Below are positions 51,113 to 61,900 of a DNA stretch of 64,000 nt, in pieces; position 1 is the stretch's first letter, and every line of letters starts with the position of its first letter. Location: NCBI GenBank assembly GCA_963575745.1, contig CAUYUJ010016344.1:101001-165000 (forward strand), written 5' to 3'. Under the pieces are notes generated by a model. The model worked only from the letters and a program-made list of their open reading frames with translations, did no database searches and was not told the DNA's origin. The position numbers and the translations under genes are program-made. Origin of the DNA: Prorocentrum cordatum (lineage: Eukaryota > Sar > Dinophyceae > Prorocentrales > Prorocentraceae).

Positions 51113-51950
51113 GGTAAGCAGCGCCAGGAAATGCTAAGCACTGCTGATCAACGCCGAGCAATGCCAGGCAATGACAAACAATACCAAGCAATGCCAACAA
51201 ATGCCAAGCAACACCAAGCATGCCAAGCAATACCAAGCAATACCAAGCAACGCCATGCAATGCACAGCAACGCAAAGAAATGCAAGGCAATCCAGAGCAT
51301 TGACAAGCCATACATCCTTGCCAACCCAGACCAATCAATGCCAAGAAATACGAAGCATTGCCAGGCAATGGCAAGCAACACCAGGCAATGCAAAGCAATG
51401 CAGAGCAATGCCAAGCAATGCCAAGCAATGCCAAGCAATGCCAAGCGATGCCGAGCAATGCAATGCAAAGCAAAGCAAAGCAAAGCAAGGCAAAACAATG
51501 CCAAGCAATACTAAGCAACGCAATGCAAAACAATGCAAATCCGTGCAACGCGAGGCCAAGCAACACCTAGCAAAGCATAGCAATGCCAAACAAAGGAAAG
51601 CAATACAAATCAATGTCGAGCAATGCCAAGCACCGCCTATCCATGTCAAACCATGCCATACCACGCCAAGCAATGTCAAGCAATGCAACGCAATGACACG
51701 CAATGCAAAGCAATACCAAGCAAAGCAATACAAAGCAACGCCAGGTAATGACAGGCAATGTCAAGCAATGCCAAGAAACGCAGAGCACAGCAGTGCCAAG
51801 CGAAGCAAAGCAACGCCAAGCAAGGAAAGGCAAAGCAATGCACAGCAATGCAACACAAAGCAAAGCAATGCCGAGCAACGCCAAACAACGCCAGACAAAA
51901 CAATGTCAGGCAACGCCACGTAATGCAAAAAACGCAAACCAACGCTTTAC
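51113..51950. repeat. CAATGCCAAG decamer minisatellite
   Basis: About 840 bp of roughly 10-bp units such as AAGCAATGCC, becoming AAAGCAAAGC in places. It ends near 51950. Confidence 0.92.
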
Positions 51951-52074
51951 TTGCGTAATTACTTGCGTAGGAATCGTATTCTTCAATTGGGGTCGCGCCG
52001 GGCTCATTTGCCTTCTCACCTTTTCGCTTGCGATGGGCCCTCCGAAGAGGGAAGGACCGTAATGTGTCACCCCC

Positions 52075-53075
52075 CCTGCTTTAATCGCTGGCCTCCAAGA
52101 CGGCCCCAAGAGCGCCCGCAAGGCCTCCAAGACGGTCCCAAGGGAGCCCCAAGAGCCCCAAGAGGGCACATAGAGAGCTCCAGAGCCACAAGGCCTCCAA
52201 AATCCCACCAGCCCCTTGGGCTAAGGTGGTCTAACAAATTCGTTCTTCCCCCGTCCAGCAAACTCCTCCGTTCCAGGAGGTTAACCTCTGGTGTTTTCTG
52301 TGTGGATGAATAAATGAATGTGAGTGTGAATGCGACTGCGACTGTCAATGTGAAAGTGAACGTGAAAGTGAATGTGAATGCCAGTGTGAATGTGAACGTG
52401 TGTTTGTGTGTGTGCGTGTGTGCGTGTGCGTATGCGTGTGTGTGTGTGTGTGTGTGTGCGTGTGTGTGTGCGTATGTATGTTGGGGGGGGGGGGGGGCGA
52501 TCGGTCAGCGCGCGCCAGATGGCACACGATGGCTCCAAGAGGGCCCCTGATGCTCCAAGACGGCCTACCAAATGGGTCAAGATAGCCGACGATGGTTCAA
52601 TATAGCTTCTGGCATACCGCCGAAATGCCCGACGAGGGCCACAAGACAGTCCCCAGTGCTCTCGGAGCCCCCTCAGGACCACCCCAAGAGGCCCAAACCT
52701 TTTCAAAACCAATGGGAATCAATGAGTGCTGCTTCTCGCCTTTTCGCTTCCGATGACCTTTCGAGGCCTCAAGATGGCCCCAAGATGGACCTCTTGGGGC
52801 CCAAGTGGGGCCCAGGAGGCCACCAAAAACCCAAGAGCCCAAGATTGGCCCAAAAGAATCTCAAGAGGGCCCCAGGAGGCGATATTGGTGGCCCAGGGGG
52901 GGGGAAGGGAAAGGCCCCAAGAGGCCTCCAGGATGGCCCCAAGAGGCCTCCAGGGCTCCCAAGGGACCACCAAGAGGGCTCCAAGATGGTCCCAAGAGTG
53001 CTCCAAGATCCCCCAGTAGAGCCCCAAGAAGATCCCAATATCTCCCGAAAAAGATCCCCAATAAGGCTCCAAAAG
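52075..53075. repeat. CCAAGAGGGCCCC interspersed repeat, block 1
   Basis: Degenerate units of 12-16 bp built from CCAAGAGG, GGCCCCAAGA and CTCCAAGATGG. A TG microsatellite (52320-52495) interrupts it. The same family fills the intron at 55480-56050. Confidence 0.85.
52320..52497. repeat. TG-rich microsatellite
   Basis: GTGAATGTGAA grading into (TG)n, ending in a run of about 14 G. Confidence 0.9.
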
Positions 53076-53324
53076 GCGATGTTGAGGGCTCTGTCCTCGT
53101 CCGCGTTGTCCTCCTACTCCTCCTCCTCGTCCTCGTCCTTGCCCTCATCGTCTGCTGTTCCTGTTCCTCCTCTTGCTCGTCGTCGTGGTCATCGTCGTCG
53201 TCTTCCTCCAACCCTTCTCCTTCTGAATTACTCCTCCCTGTCGCACCCCGGGACTGGTTGAAAGGGCGGGCCAAGCGTTTCGTCTATGACTCCCTAACCG
53301 TTTTAGGATCTTGACGCTAAGAAC

Positions 53325-53585
53325 TCGCAAAAGCTTCACGGATGTGGGGCGGTCCGTTTTCAAAATGTGGCTCTCGCCTTAGCGCCGCGTACGTTCGTTT
53401 TCAAAACTGCAAGAGGTTCACGCATGGAGGGCGGCTCGTTTTCAGAATGTGGCTCCTGCCTTAGCGCCGCGAGCATTCGTATGACAAATTGTCAAGGTTG
53501 TACGGATGCATGACGGCTTCTTCTCAAAATTTGGCTATCGCCTTAGCGCCGCGCACATTCGTCTTAAGAGGTTGCAAGAGCTTCA
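53325..53585 (+). repeat. About 82-bp tandem repeat, three units
   Basis: CCTTAGCGCCGCG recurs near 53377, 53459 and 53540, with GGCGG-TCGTTTTCA-AATGTGGCT in each unit. Confidence 0.8.
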
Positions 53586-53589
53586 ACGA

Positions 53590-53790
53590 TGCTCGTTGCT
53601 CACGTCCCAGAAATGGCGTTCGGACACGATGTCGGAAGGTCAGGGCGCAACCGCCACGTTTGCTCGCGGTGTTGAAGTCCCAGGAATGGCACTCTGGCAC
53701 GACTCGGGATCGTCAAGACGCAACACGAAGTGATTCCCCGCGTTGATGTCCCAGGGATGGCGTTCTGACAGAATTCCGGATTTTCGAACG
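53590..53790 (+). repeat. About 77-bp tandem repeat, three units
   Basis: CCCAG-AATGGC-TTC-GACACGA-type units at about 53605, 53682 and 53748, directly after the 82-bp array but with an unrelated sequence. Confidence 0.6.
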
Positions 53791-54652
53791 GTTGCCTTCC
53801 AACGGGGCACTTCCCTCAATGAAAATGATTCCATGTAAGGGCCTATGAAGAGGGAACTTGGAGGGAGGGTGAATTGCAATATCGTTGATGAGTCTTGGGT
53901 TTACACTGGTCATCCTCCTCCTCCTCCTTCCCTCGCCCCCACGCGAACCCCAGGGATGGCCCAAAGTGGCCCTCCAAAGCCACCCCTTGTTCCCATAGAT
54001 TTCTCTGTTCACCCTAGTTGCCCGATTTGTTTCACTACATATGTCTCTTCGTCCTTTTCCAATCAACTCTCATGGGCAGGGTTTTTGAATGGGCTGGTGG
54101 GGAGACGCGAAGCGTGAAGAATTGTCCTCAGAGGGCCCCAAGAAGAGGAGCCCAATTGGGCACCATTTCGGCACCACAATGGCCCCAGGATGCATATGAG
54201 AGGGTCCCAGAGCGTGGCTACATGCTGCTACACATCCCGTATCAGGGCAAACCGCCTGGTGATTGTGTCTGGATGGCCTGGTGGGAACACGCGAAGCGTC
54301 AGGCAAATCTGTTTGGGCTGGTGGAGGCACACGAAGCAAACAAACACAATAATGGCAAGGACGACACCAAAAGTGAAGGAGGCGGGTGCAAGGGAAGGCG
54401 AGGATCAGAAAACACATAACACTCACTGACAGATCAGGCCTCGTGTTTGAGCTTCCATTCGAGAGATGGGAGCTGGACAGAAAAATGATGGGAGCACAGC
54501 CGAGGGATACAGGCAAACTTATATACTCTACAATAGTCGCGTGCTGAAGCACAGCGGTTTGGCTGACGCTCTCTTCGATCGACCGTGCTACTTGCAGAAA
54601 GCTGACCGAGAAAGATGTGAGCAAGGAAACAACAAACGCGCTGGTTTCGCGC
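53791..54652. other. No gene recognised
   Basis: Contains fragments of the CCAAGAGG repeat at 54125-54200. Probably the 3' flank of the MTFP1-like gene on the minus strand. Confidence 0.4.
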
Positions 54653-56655
54653 TCAAAGTGCCCCCGACGGCACCCGCACCTCAACGTTTTTCTGGCTCCG
54701 TTCCAGGAACATCTTATACTTCTTGTAGCCCCCATTTGCCCAATCGTCGACGGTAATGCAACCGTTCTTGTCCGTGTCCATGTCGTCAAAGAGCTGGCGG
54801 AGGGCCGGCTCGCTTATGTCGCCGTCGCGCACCTTGAGCCTCGTTGCAAGGCTGTCGTAGTCCACAGTGCCGGACTTGTCCTTGTCAATGGTGGCGAAAA
54901 GCAGCGGCCGAAGCGTTTGGTCTAGGCCGAAGTCGGCAAGCTCATCCAACGGTTTGCAAATGAGCGGGATCATGGACAATCCCAGGACAGTCGGGAAGTA
55001 TTCCGCGACGACGTTGCCAGCCTGTGCTTGAGCCTCACAGCCGATCTCAGCAAGAGTGACAAAACGGTTGATGGTGAAGCCGGGCAGCGCAACAGATGCA
55101 ATGGTCTGCCAAATTAGCGCGTCCCCACCTGCCACGACCGCTGGGTTACTGAGAGGACCACTTGAAGGCGCAGGCTCCTTAAACTTGTCCACGATAGCCA
55201 TAAGATTATCATCTTCCTTGTCAAACAGCACCATGAACTGTTCCAAGTTGATAAGGCTGTTCCCATTGACAGAGACATCGGTCTTCGCAAAATCCGCAAC
55301 CGTGCCTCTGGGTACGAAGTGGGCGTGTCCTCAGGTCCTTTGTCTCATTTTCTAAGCTTCGATCCTCACTCCAAAGGGGTCAAGTAGGGGCCGAGAGCCC
55401 AAATTGCCAAATCTACGCGGGCTTCCCGCAGTTTCCCTGGGCTCCCCCGCGGATTGTCGCATGACTTGTTCGGAGCCCAAGGGGGTCCTCCAGACGGACC
55501 AAGAGGGCCTGAAGAGCTCCCAAAACGATCCAAGAGGGCCCCGAGTCGCCGAACAATCGCTCCGAGACACTCAAGATGGCCCCCAGACGGCCTGAGAGGC
55601 CCGCAAGACGCCCCAGGAGGCCTCCAAGAGGCCCAAATCAGTGATATTGCCCTTGGGTTGTTGAAGGCTTTCGGCGTTCTCGACGTTTCGCTTTCCCGAC
55701 GCTCTCAGACGACCCCAGAGGCCTCCAAGATCGCACCAAGACGGGCTCAGAGGCCCCCAAGAGGGCCCCAAGACGGCCCAAGAGGGCCCCATGATGGCAC
55801 AGGAGTCGCCCATGACGGCGCCCAAAAAGGCCAAAAGACGGCTCCAAGAGGGGACCCAGGTGGGGAACCCGAACGGACATTTCGAGCCCTCGGCCCCGAG
55901 GGGACCCCAGAAGGCCCCAAGAGGCCCCCAATAAGCCCGAAGAGCCCCCCAATAGACCCCAAGGGGCCGGCAAGAGGCCCCAAGAGGCTCCCACGAGGCC
56001 CCAAAACTGCCTCCAAAAGGCCGCCGAAAGCGCTCCGAAGAGACCCCGAGAAGCATTCCTGAGAACCCTGATCCACAACACAGGCACGGCGGCGGGATAG
56101 GCCGAAGGCCAGTCGATACTCTTCCAAGTCTGCCTCTGGCAGGGGCGTCTTTAACTTCTCAAAAGCACTCCTGACATCGCTCTTCGTCAAGAACCCTTCG
56201 CATCCCGAGTCCATAGAGATGAATAAACTCTTTGCTGTGTTCTCGCGCTTCCTCTTGTCAGCACGACCACCTTTGTCAACCGAGTCGGCCAGGACGTATG
56301 AAAACGCCAGAACATACGATGCTGCGTAAGCTGCTGGGAAAATAGGGCGCAGAGCTTCACCAAGTTCATTGCTGTATCCGAGATATCGCAAAAGAGAGTC
56401 GCGCCATATGTCGTAGTCCTCCTCCTGGACGACCTTAGAGGAGCCAAAGAGCTGGATTTCGCACTCCTGCGCTGAAATTTTCCGTGCTTCCAAGTCGGCT
56501 AGCAATATTGCCCGCTGCTTCACACGCTCGGCCTCCTCCTTGGCCGCCTCCCTCTCTTCCTCTTCCTTCTCGGCCGCTTCCTTGGAAATGAGGATGTTAC
56601 CAGCCACGACCAATAACGATGCAGCAAAGCATTGAAATCCCACCAGCCCTTTTTA
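54653..56655 (-). CDS. MTFP1-like mitochondrial fission process protein with EF hands
   Basis: Two exons: 56655-56082 and 55305-54653, joined by a GT-AG intron that keeps the frame (split codon T/GC). Exon 1: a basic/acidic coiled-coil (EKEEEEREAAKEEAERVKQR), then RYLGYSNELGEALRPIFPAA and SYVLAFSYVLADSVDKG, the first half of the MTFP1 domain. Exon 2 carries the second half: ALIWQTIASVALPGFTINRF and LGLSMIPLICKPLDELADFG. Between the halves lies an EF-hand-like pair (DSGCEGFLTKSD; DVSVNGNSLINLE). Two canonical EF loops follow the domain (DKDKSGTVDYDS, DTDKNGCITVDD). MTFP1 is an inner-membrane protein of mitochondrial fission; calcium control is inferred from the EF hands. Exon 1 opens after an in-frame stop without ATG, so an upstream exon is probable. 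The intron is packed with the CCAAGAGG repeat. Confidence 0.85.
55306..56081 (-). other. Intron of the MTFP1-like gene, filled with CCAAGAGG repeats
   Basis: Donor CCT/GTGTTG at 56081 and acceptor CCCAGAG/GC ending at 55306 on the minus strand. They join the two MTFP1 half-domains in phase. About 570 bp of it (55480-56050) is the same GGCCTCTTGGGG family as 52.1-53.1 kb. Confidence 0.7.
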
Positions 56656-56699
56656 GGCGATAGTGGAGTAGTGACTTATTGTTTCCTTTTTTCTCCTGA

Positions 56700-56842
56700 A
56701 ACCTCTTCATCATCGTCGTCACCATCACCTTACCATCGTCCTTTTCAGCATCACCACCATCATCAGCACCATCATCATCACCGTCACCATCATCATCAGC
56801 ATCATCATCATCATCAGCAGCATCATTATCATCGTGCCACTT
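56700..56842. repeat. CAT/CAC microsatellite
   Basis: CATCATCACC-type triplets upstream of the MTFP1-like gene; same class as 18.5-19.4 kb and 63.2-63.5 kb. Confidence 0.9.
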
Positions 56843-57090
56843 GCCCTGGCCAAGAGACTCTTTTGTGTGTCTCGGGCCAGGCAGGTCTGATGAACAGGGA
56901 GGCACCTGGGCTGCGCTCGGCGGGACGAGAGAAATACAGAGAGGAAGAGGGAGAAGGCACACACCACAACACAACACTGCACACACGAACGAGGAGGAGG
57001 AGAGAGAGAGAGAGAGAGAGACAAACAAAAAAATCCTAGACACCCCGAGCGGGCTTCTGGCATTTGCGGCACAATTATACTGAAATGAAA
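56843..57090. other. Spacer with (GA)n
   Basis: GAGGAGGAGAGAGAGAGAG at about 56990-57020. No gene. Confidence 0.5.
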
Positions 57091-57094
57091 TGTC

Positions 57095-58065
57095 GGAGAC
57101 GGCACAAGCGGTTCGCATCGATACTTCGTTTCAGAGCCCAGGCAAAGCAATAGCATAAACGAGGGGGATAAGGCTCAGCAGCGCGAGTCCACAGTTTGCC
57201 CGAGCTCTGCTGCACTCCTCTCAGGACGACATGAGGCTTCAAATAATGACTACAAACACCCCCATCGACCATGACAGAGAGCGGGAAGCCGAACGGAAGA
57301 GCTCGGAGCCCAAATTTGCACCCTGGTCCTTTTACGCCAACGAGCCCCGAAGCCGCAGTAGTCCACGGTCCAGGCCTGACTGGTCGAGTGCTGGGCCAGG
57401 CGCCCGAGCGGGGGGGCCTTCCACAACAAGATGGTCCCGGGGTTCTCGAGGGCCACGGGAGTGCCCGCGCGAAGGCAGCCTCGAACCGCCCGCAAACAAA
57501 AACGTAACTGGTCGTCGCCACGTTTGCAGGCCTCGGAGGCCCTCGGGTCCAGATTGGGGAGGCCCCGCACATGCCCGGCATTGCGCAGACGGCACCAACT
57601 TGAACCGCGGGGCCCGTGGCGGGCCTTGGACCAGGTGCAGCAAGGGGCCCCCGCCCGTGCAGCTGAAACGACATTGCTAGAAATCCACCCCAGAATCGTA
57701 TTCTGAACGACCTGTCGGTTCAGGTCAAACCCAGGCTGCTTCATAATGTCAACAGAAATCGAAGCGAGCCCCAGGGCCTTCATGGCCCTGGAAGTCCCCG
57801 CTTCACCAGCGAAAAGCTCCAGGACAACTTGGCTGCGGCGATTCGCTGCTGAACCTAAAGACCGCCGCAGAACGCGGCGAAGGCGAAGCCTCGCTCCTGA
57901 GCCCGCCAGCGCCTCTGCGCCAGCGCCACGCAATCCAACGCGACGCTGGCGAGGCTGGCCTGCATCGTGCTGCCGAAGTCCAGGACGGCCTGCGGCGCCT
58001 TGTGAAGCTCCGCCAGCGCGCGGGCATCGCTGCCGCAGCGCTTGATCATTGCGTCGCTCCGCCAT
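57095..58065 (-). pseudogene. Methyltransferase-like domain of the DIRS-like element
   Basis: Motifs on the minus strand: VVLELFAGEAGTSRAMKALG (about 57800-57830), matching motif I of C5-type methyltransferases; ARAGAPCCTWSKARHGPRG (about 57640), the Pro-Cys motif IV; VALENPGTILLWKAPP (about 57450), motif VI; and YCGFGARWRKRTRVQIW (about 57330). A frame change near 57300 leads to the end part GKLWTRAAEPYPPRLC (about 57180). This is the clearest of the three methyltransferase-like domains in the window. DIRS elements are known to carry a methyltransferase domain, usually described as DAM-like; these motifs look closer to the C5 type. The frameshift makes this copy inactive. Confidence 0.65.
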
Positions 58066-58862
58066 CTGCCCCCCGCCTTGACCTCCAGCGGGCTTCGGCG
58101 CTTGGCCGGCAGGTCGCGCGGGGCCCCGCCGCGCCGAGGCCGTGGGCGGTGATGCTCACGGCAGCCGCGCCCTGCGCCTCCGCCGCCCCCTGGATCCTGA
58201 CCGCGAGGTCGCCGGCCGCGAAGCTCCAGATGCGCTGGTCGGGCAAGCGGGACCTCTCCTTCAGCTTCGGCGGGGAGGGGCGCAGGAAGGCCAGATCGTC
58301 CAGCACGACGCTCTCGCCCCAAGCGCCGACCTCGGCGGGCTTCTCGAGTTCCACCGCGCCCAGGAGGAGGCCCCAATACATCGCCTGAGGGCCTGCCGCG
58401 GCCACTGGGGGCACCGGCTGGAGCGAGGGCAGCGAGTCGCGCTCGCCGGGCCGCAGGTACTTGTGGAACGACAGCAGCACGGCCGCCGCCTGCTCGACCA
58501 GGCTGCGCGACAGCAGGTGGCCGACAACGGCCAGCGTCAACACGCAGGGCACGGGCAGGCGGGTCTTGCGAGGCGCCACCTTCGCCCAGCCCGCCAGCGC
58601 TCTGACCGAGCGGGGCAGTCTCTGGCCCCCGTAGCGGCCCACCTCGGGGTAGTAGAACTTCACCGCTGCCACCGTCTTGCTGGCCACGTCCCCCGCCGTG
58701 CCCATGAAGAGCACCTTGTCCAGGTAGAGGGCCAGCGCACCGTCGAGACCTTTCACGCTCGCCCAGTTGAGGCCCGACTCCTGGGCCCACTGCAGGAACG
58801 ACCTCACCTTCTTGAAATAGTCCTTCCGAGTGGCCTCGGCCGCCGAACGGCTCTCGAGGCAC
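57990..58862 (-). pseudogene. Tyrosine recombinase of the DIRS-like element (catalytic Tyr lost)
   Basis: SAM-like N-terminal part RKDYFKKVRSFLQWAQESGL (about 58790-58840), catalytic Arg in FHKYLRPGERDSL (about 58460), and ITAHGL-x-GG region (about 58140-58165; H-x-x-R, split by a frameshift). Then LEVKAGGRWRSDAMIKRCGS (about 58040-58100), where families of this type have Tyr at the position of the Cys (codon about 58036). The loss of Tyr and the frameshift make it inactive. Confidence 0.75.
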
Positions 58863-58868
58863 GTCATG

Positions 58869-60640
58869 TCAGACGAGTCCAGGAGGGGCTCCGAACTCGG
58901 CGATGACGGGCGGCACCGGGTGCGCCGCGCCGCAGCCGCCACCGCAGAGGGCGCTGCCAGCCCGACCAGCCAGCCCCCCTGGGTCGTCACCAGGATCCAC
59001 ATCTCGTTGGGGGCTGACCGCGCCAAGGGCTGGGAACCCTGGGACGGCTGGAAGAGGCTGAGCAGGATCTGCAGCAGGAGCAGCAGCGTCATCCCTGAAG
59101 GCCGCGTCGAACGCCTCTTGCCGCTTGATGTAGGATATGCCTCGGAACGGGTTGTCCGCTGGATTGTTGTCGGACGGGGCCCAGCGAACATGGACATGGA
59201 GACGACGCCCAAGAGTCAAAGCTGCCATTTCACGAAGGACGCCCCGAAGCTGAAATGCCGCCGATCGGCCCTCGCCAACCGCCGGGGCGAGCCTCGCGTT
59301 GTCTACCAGGGCGAGAACTCGGCGTCCGAAGGCCCGCCGATCTCGGAGAGCATGGCGTAGGGCGTTCGAAACAGCAAGACACTCATGGCGCATGATGTTC
59401 GCTGGGCCCCGCCATGGAAAGGACTCTACGATGTGCCAAGCCTCATGGTCGGTGAAGCTCGCGTCGATCATGTCGTAGGACTTCTTGAGCTCATCGGCCC
59501 GCCGCAAGCTGTCAGGAACGTCATCATCACAAACTGTCTCGGCCACGTCAGAGGCGAATGCGTGGACTCTGGCTGCGGCAGCGCCCTGCTTGCAGCGCCA
59601 CTTCTCCGCGGCGCGGCCCCGCCGAGCGACCAGCTCTGGGCCGGCCTGGCGCGCGCGTGCGCCATCGCCCAAGGGCGAGGCGTCGCTCGCCGTCGCGGAG
59701 GGCAGCCACTTGGCGCCCGCGCGAGCCGCGAACAGCGGGAGCAGATCCGTCGCCAGCCTCAACTCCTGAACCACCTGAACCACCGAGCCCCAGAGGGGGG
59801 CGACCTGCCGCTTGCGCGCCTTTCCGAACGCGTAGACCGAACTGAAGATGGAGAGGGTGGGCCGCTGCAGCAGCATCAGCCACGTCGCATGTCCCAGCGC
59901 CGCCTCCAGGACGCCGCTCGAGCAGCGCCCGCGCTTCAAGAGCTCCTCGATGGCCAGTCGAAGTCGCCGCATGCGGCGGGTCGAGACACGCGCAGCGCGG
60001 GCGCGGCCGTCGAAGGAGAGCCCCATGAAGTTGGCGCGGTCGCCCGCCTCAGAGGCGCCCTCGTGCACGGAGAAGCCCTGGTCCTCTTGGCGGGCGGCAG
60101 CCTGCTGCCCTGCGGCGGCGACGCGCTCCTTCGGGGCGCCCTGGGCCATGAAGTTGTCGACGTAGCCCGCGGCGCCCAGAGGCCGTTCGGGCCCGAGCGG
60201 GCGCGCGGCCGCGCGGCCCTCAACCGAGGATTCTGCCCCCGGCCCACCGCGCGGGCAGGTGCAAGGCCCAGCTCCAACCCATCGGCGAGACCGTCAGGAT
60301 GGGCGCGAGCGCCGCCGCCGCCGCAGGCCGCATGCCGTTCGCCAGCGGCCGCCCCGCCAGCCCAGCACGCGCGGGAGGTGAGCGGAAGCAAGACCCGAGC
60401 TCATGCGGAACGGGGATGGCGTAGACGGCGTTCTGCAAGTCGCCCGCGGAGTACCGGGCCACGTCGGACTCGCTGGCCTCCATCCCCGAGAAGACCGACG
60501 CGGGCGGCAGGCGCGTCGACGGCGGCGGTTCGAAGTCGCAGTCGGCGAAACGCACGTCGAAGATGATCCGCTGCTGGCCAGACTTCTTCTGGGCGAAGAT
60601 GAGTCCGACAAAGGCCTCGGCCTGAGCAGGCACGAAGCGA
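58869..60640 (-). pseudogene. Reverse transcriptase and RNase H of the DIRS-like element
   Basis: RT: GLIFAQKKSGQQRIIFDVRF (about 60550-60610), motif A YSAGDLQNAVYAIPVP (about 60410-60455), motif B SPMGWSWALHL (about 60262-60295), a frameshift, then motif C GYVDNFMAQG (about 60140-60165), with Asn in place of the second Asp. Connection and RNase H: LEAALGHATWLMLLQRPTLS, LALVDNARLAPAVG (about 59310) and VRWAPSDNNPADNPFRG (about 59130-59185), the D...S-x-x-N-P-A-D pattern of DIRS RNase H. The YVDN variant and shifts indicate loss of function. Confidence 0.82.
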
Positions 60641-60651
60641 ACAATTCCGCG

Positions 60652-61900
60652 CTACAGCATCCCCTGCGCGAAGTCTGCGTAGACGCGCCGGTGGCGGAAG
60701 GCGGGGCACGCGCAGGGCTCGCAGAGTCCGAACTCAGACCGAAGGGCCGCCGCTGCAGCCGGAGGTCGTCGCGTCTTGGCCGTCAAGCCCCTTAGCCAGG
60801 AGGTGTGCTCGACCGCGAGAGCGCTGGCCAGGTCAACTGGGGGGGCTTCCGCGGCTGGCCAGGGCGCGAGGTCCTTGCTGTTGGGCGCGACAGCGGTTGA
60901 AGTCTCGCCGCGCATCGCGGCGGAGCCGCAGAGCTCGCGCAGGCCCCCGCGGGGGTGAACGTCGGCAGGGCAGGCCCCGGCTGTCGCGTAGTTGTGCTCC
61001 AGGTGCTCCAGGCGAGACTGATGCGCGACCGACGGCGGCCCAGCAGAGACGCCGCCGCGACCGGGGAGGAAGCTCAGGGCAAGGATGCCGTCATTGGCCC
61101 CCTCCAGAGCACGATGGCGTCGGAGAGCGCGGCGATCGACAGCTCGAGAGCGGCCGCCTCCACGCCGAGGAAGTTGAAGAAGAGGGAGCGGGAACGCATC
61201 GCGCTGGCGACTCATCCCGCAGCGGCCGAAACGAGGAATGCCTGCAAGCCCGGGGCCAAGGAGCGACAGGCAGCCGAAACCGTGGAGGAGCGGCCGAAGG
61301 CTACTCGCCCTCCTTGCCGCCCTTGGCCCCTCTCTTCTTTGGGCGGGCCAGCGCGCGTTCCTCTCTCGCCTTCCTCTGCCCCATTCGCGATGGCGCTCTC
61401 GCGGAAGATCTGCTCGCTGATCCAAGTGCTGAGCCCTGGCGCCACCATGGGGCCTCGGGTGGCGGCCATGCCCGCGAAGTAGCAATGCTCGCCCCGATGG
61501 CTCTCATCGCCCACTCTCGTACCAAGGATCCCGTCGCGGCAGCGCCCCTCGCACAACTGCAATTGGCGACGCGCCAGTTCGAGGGCCTCGAGGCTGCTGA
61601 TGTCCAGCTGGTCGTAGCGCAGCGCCGTCTTGAAGATCTTGCCGAACTCCAAGTGCGTCGACGCCGTGATGTCATCATGCGTGGGCCTGATGTTCGACCT
61701 CCATTGCACGTGATGACCGAGAGCGCTGCCGCCATCCCCCAGCATGAAGCGCGCCACCCAGCCCGCCGTGCGAGGCCCTAGCACGGGCCTGTCGGCCCAC
61801 TGCAAAGGCGACAGGATGGCGACGGCGTCGGCGAACGACCTGTGGCGCTGCCCATGCGCGTCGTAGAGGACGGCCAGCTGCCAGCTGCGGGCCCAGAAGC
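60652..61900 (-). pseudogene. Gag-like and pre-RT region of the DIRS-like element
   Basis: 61880-61212 (minus) reads SWQLAVLYDAHGQRHRSFAD, then VLGPRTAGWVARFMLGDGG and LRYDQLDISSLEALELARRQ, a coherent Gag-like domain, followed by an Arg/Lys-rich tail. 61020-60652 is a linker ending ...VYADFAQGML and a TAG. The residues after the stop (RGIVRFVPAQ) continue into RT in the same frame, so Gln to stop is likely. Confidence 0.6.

Noticed and set aside
20000-54000. tRNA or 5S rRNA genes
   Set aside because: I scanned for GGTTCGA-type T-loops and found none in a convincing cloverleaf context.
57075-57674. A separate 199-codon minus-strand gene
   Set aside because: Its second half is the frameshifted end of the methyltransferase-like domain and its first half is a shadow frame.
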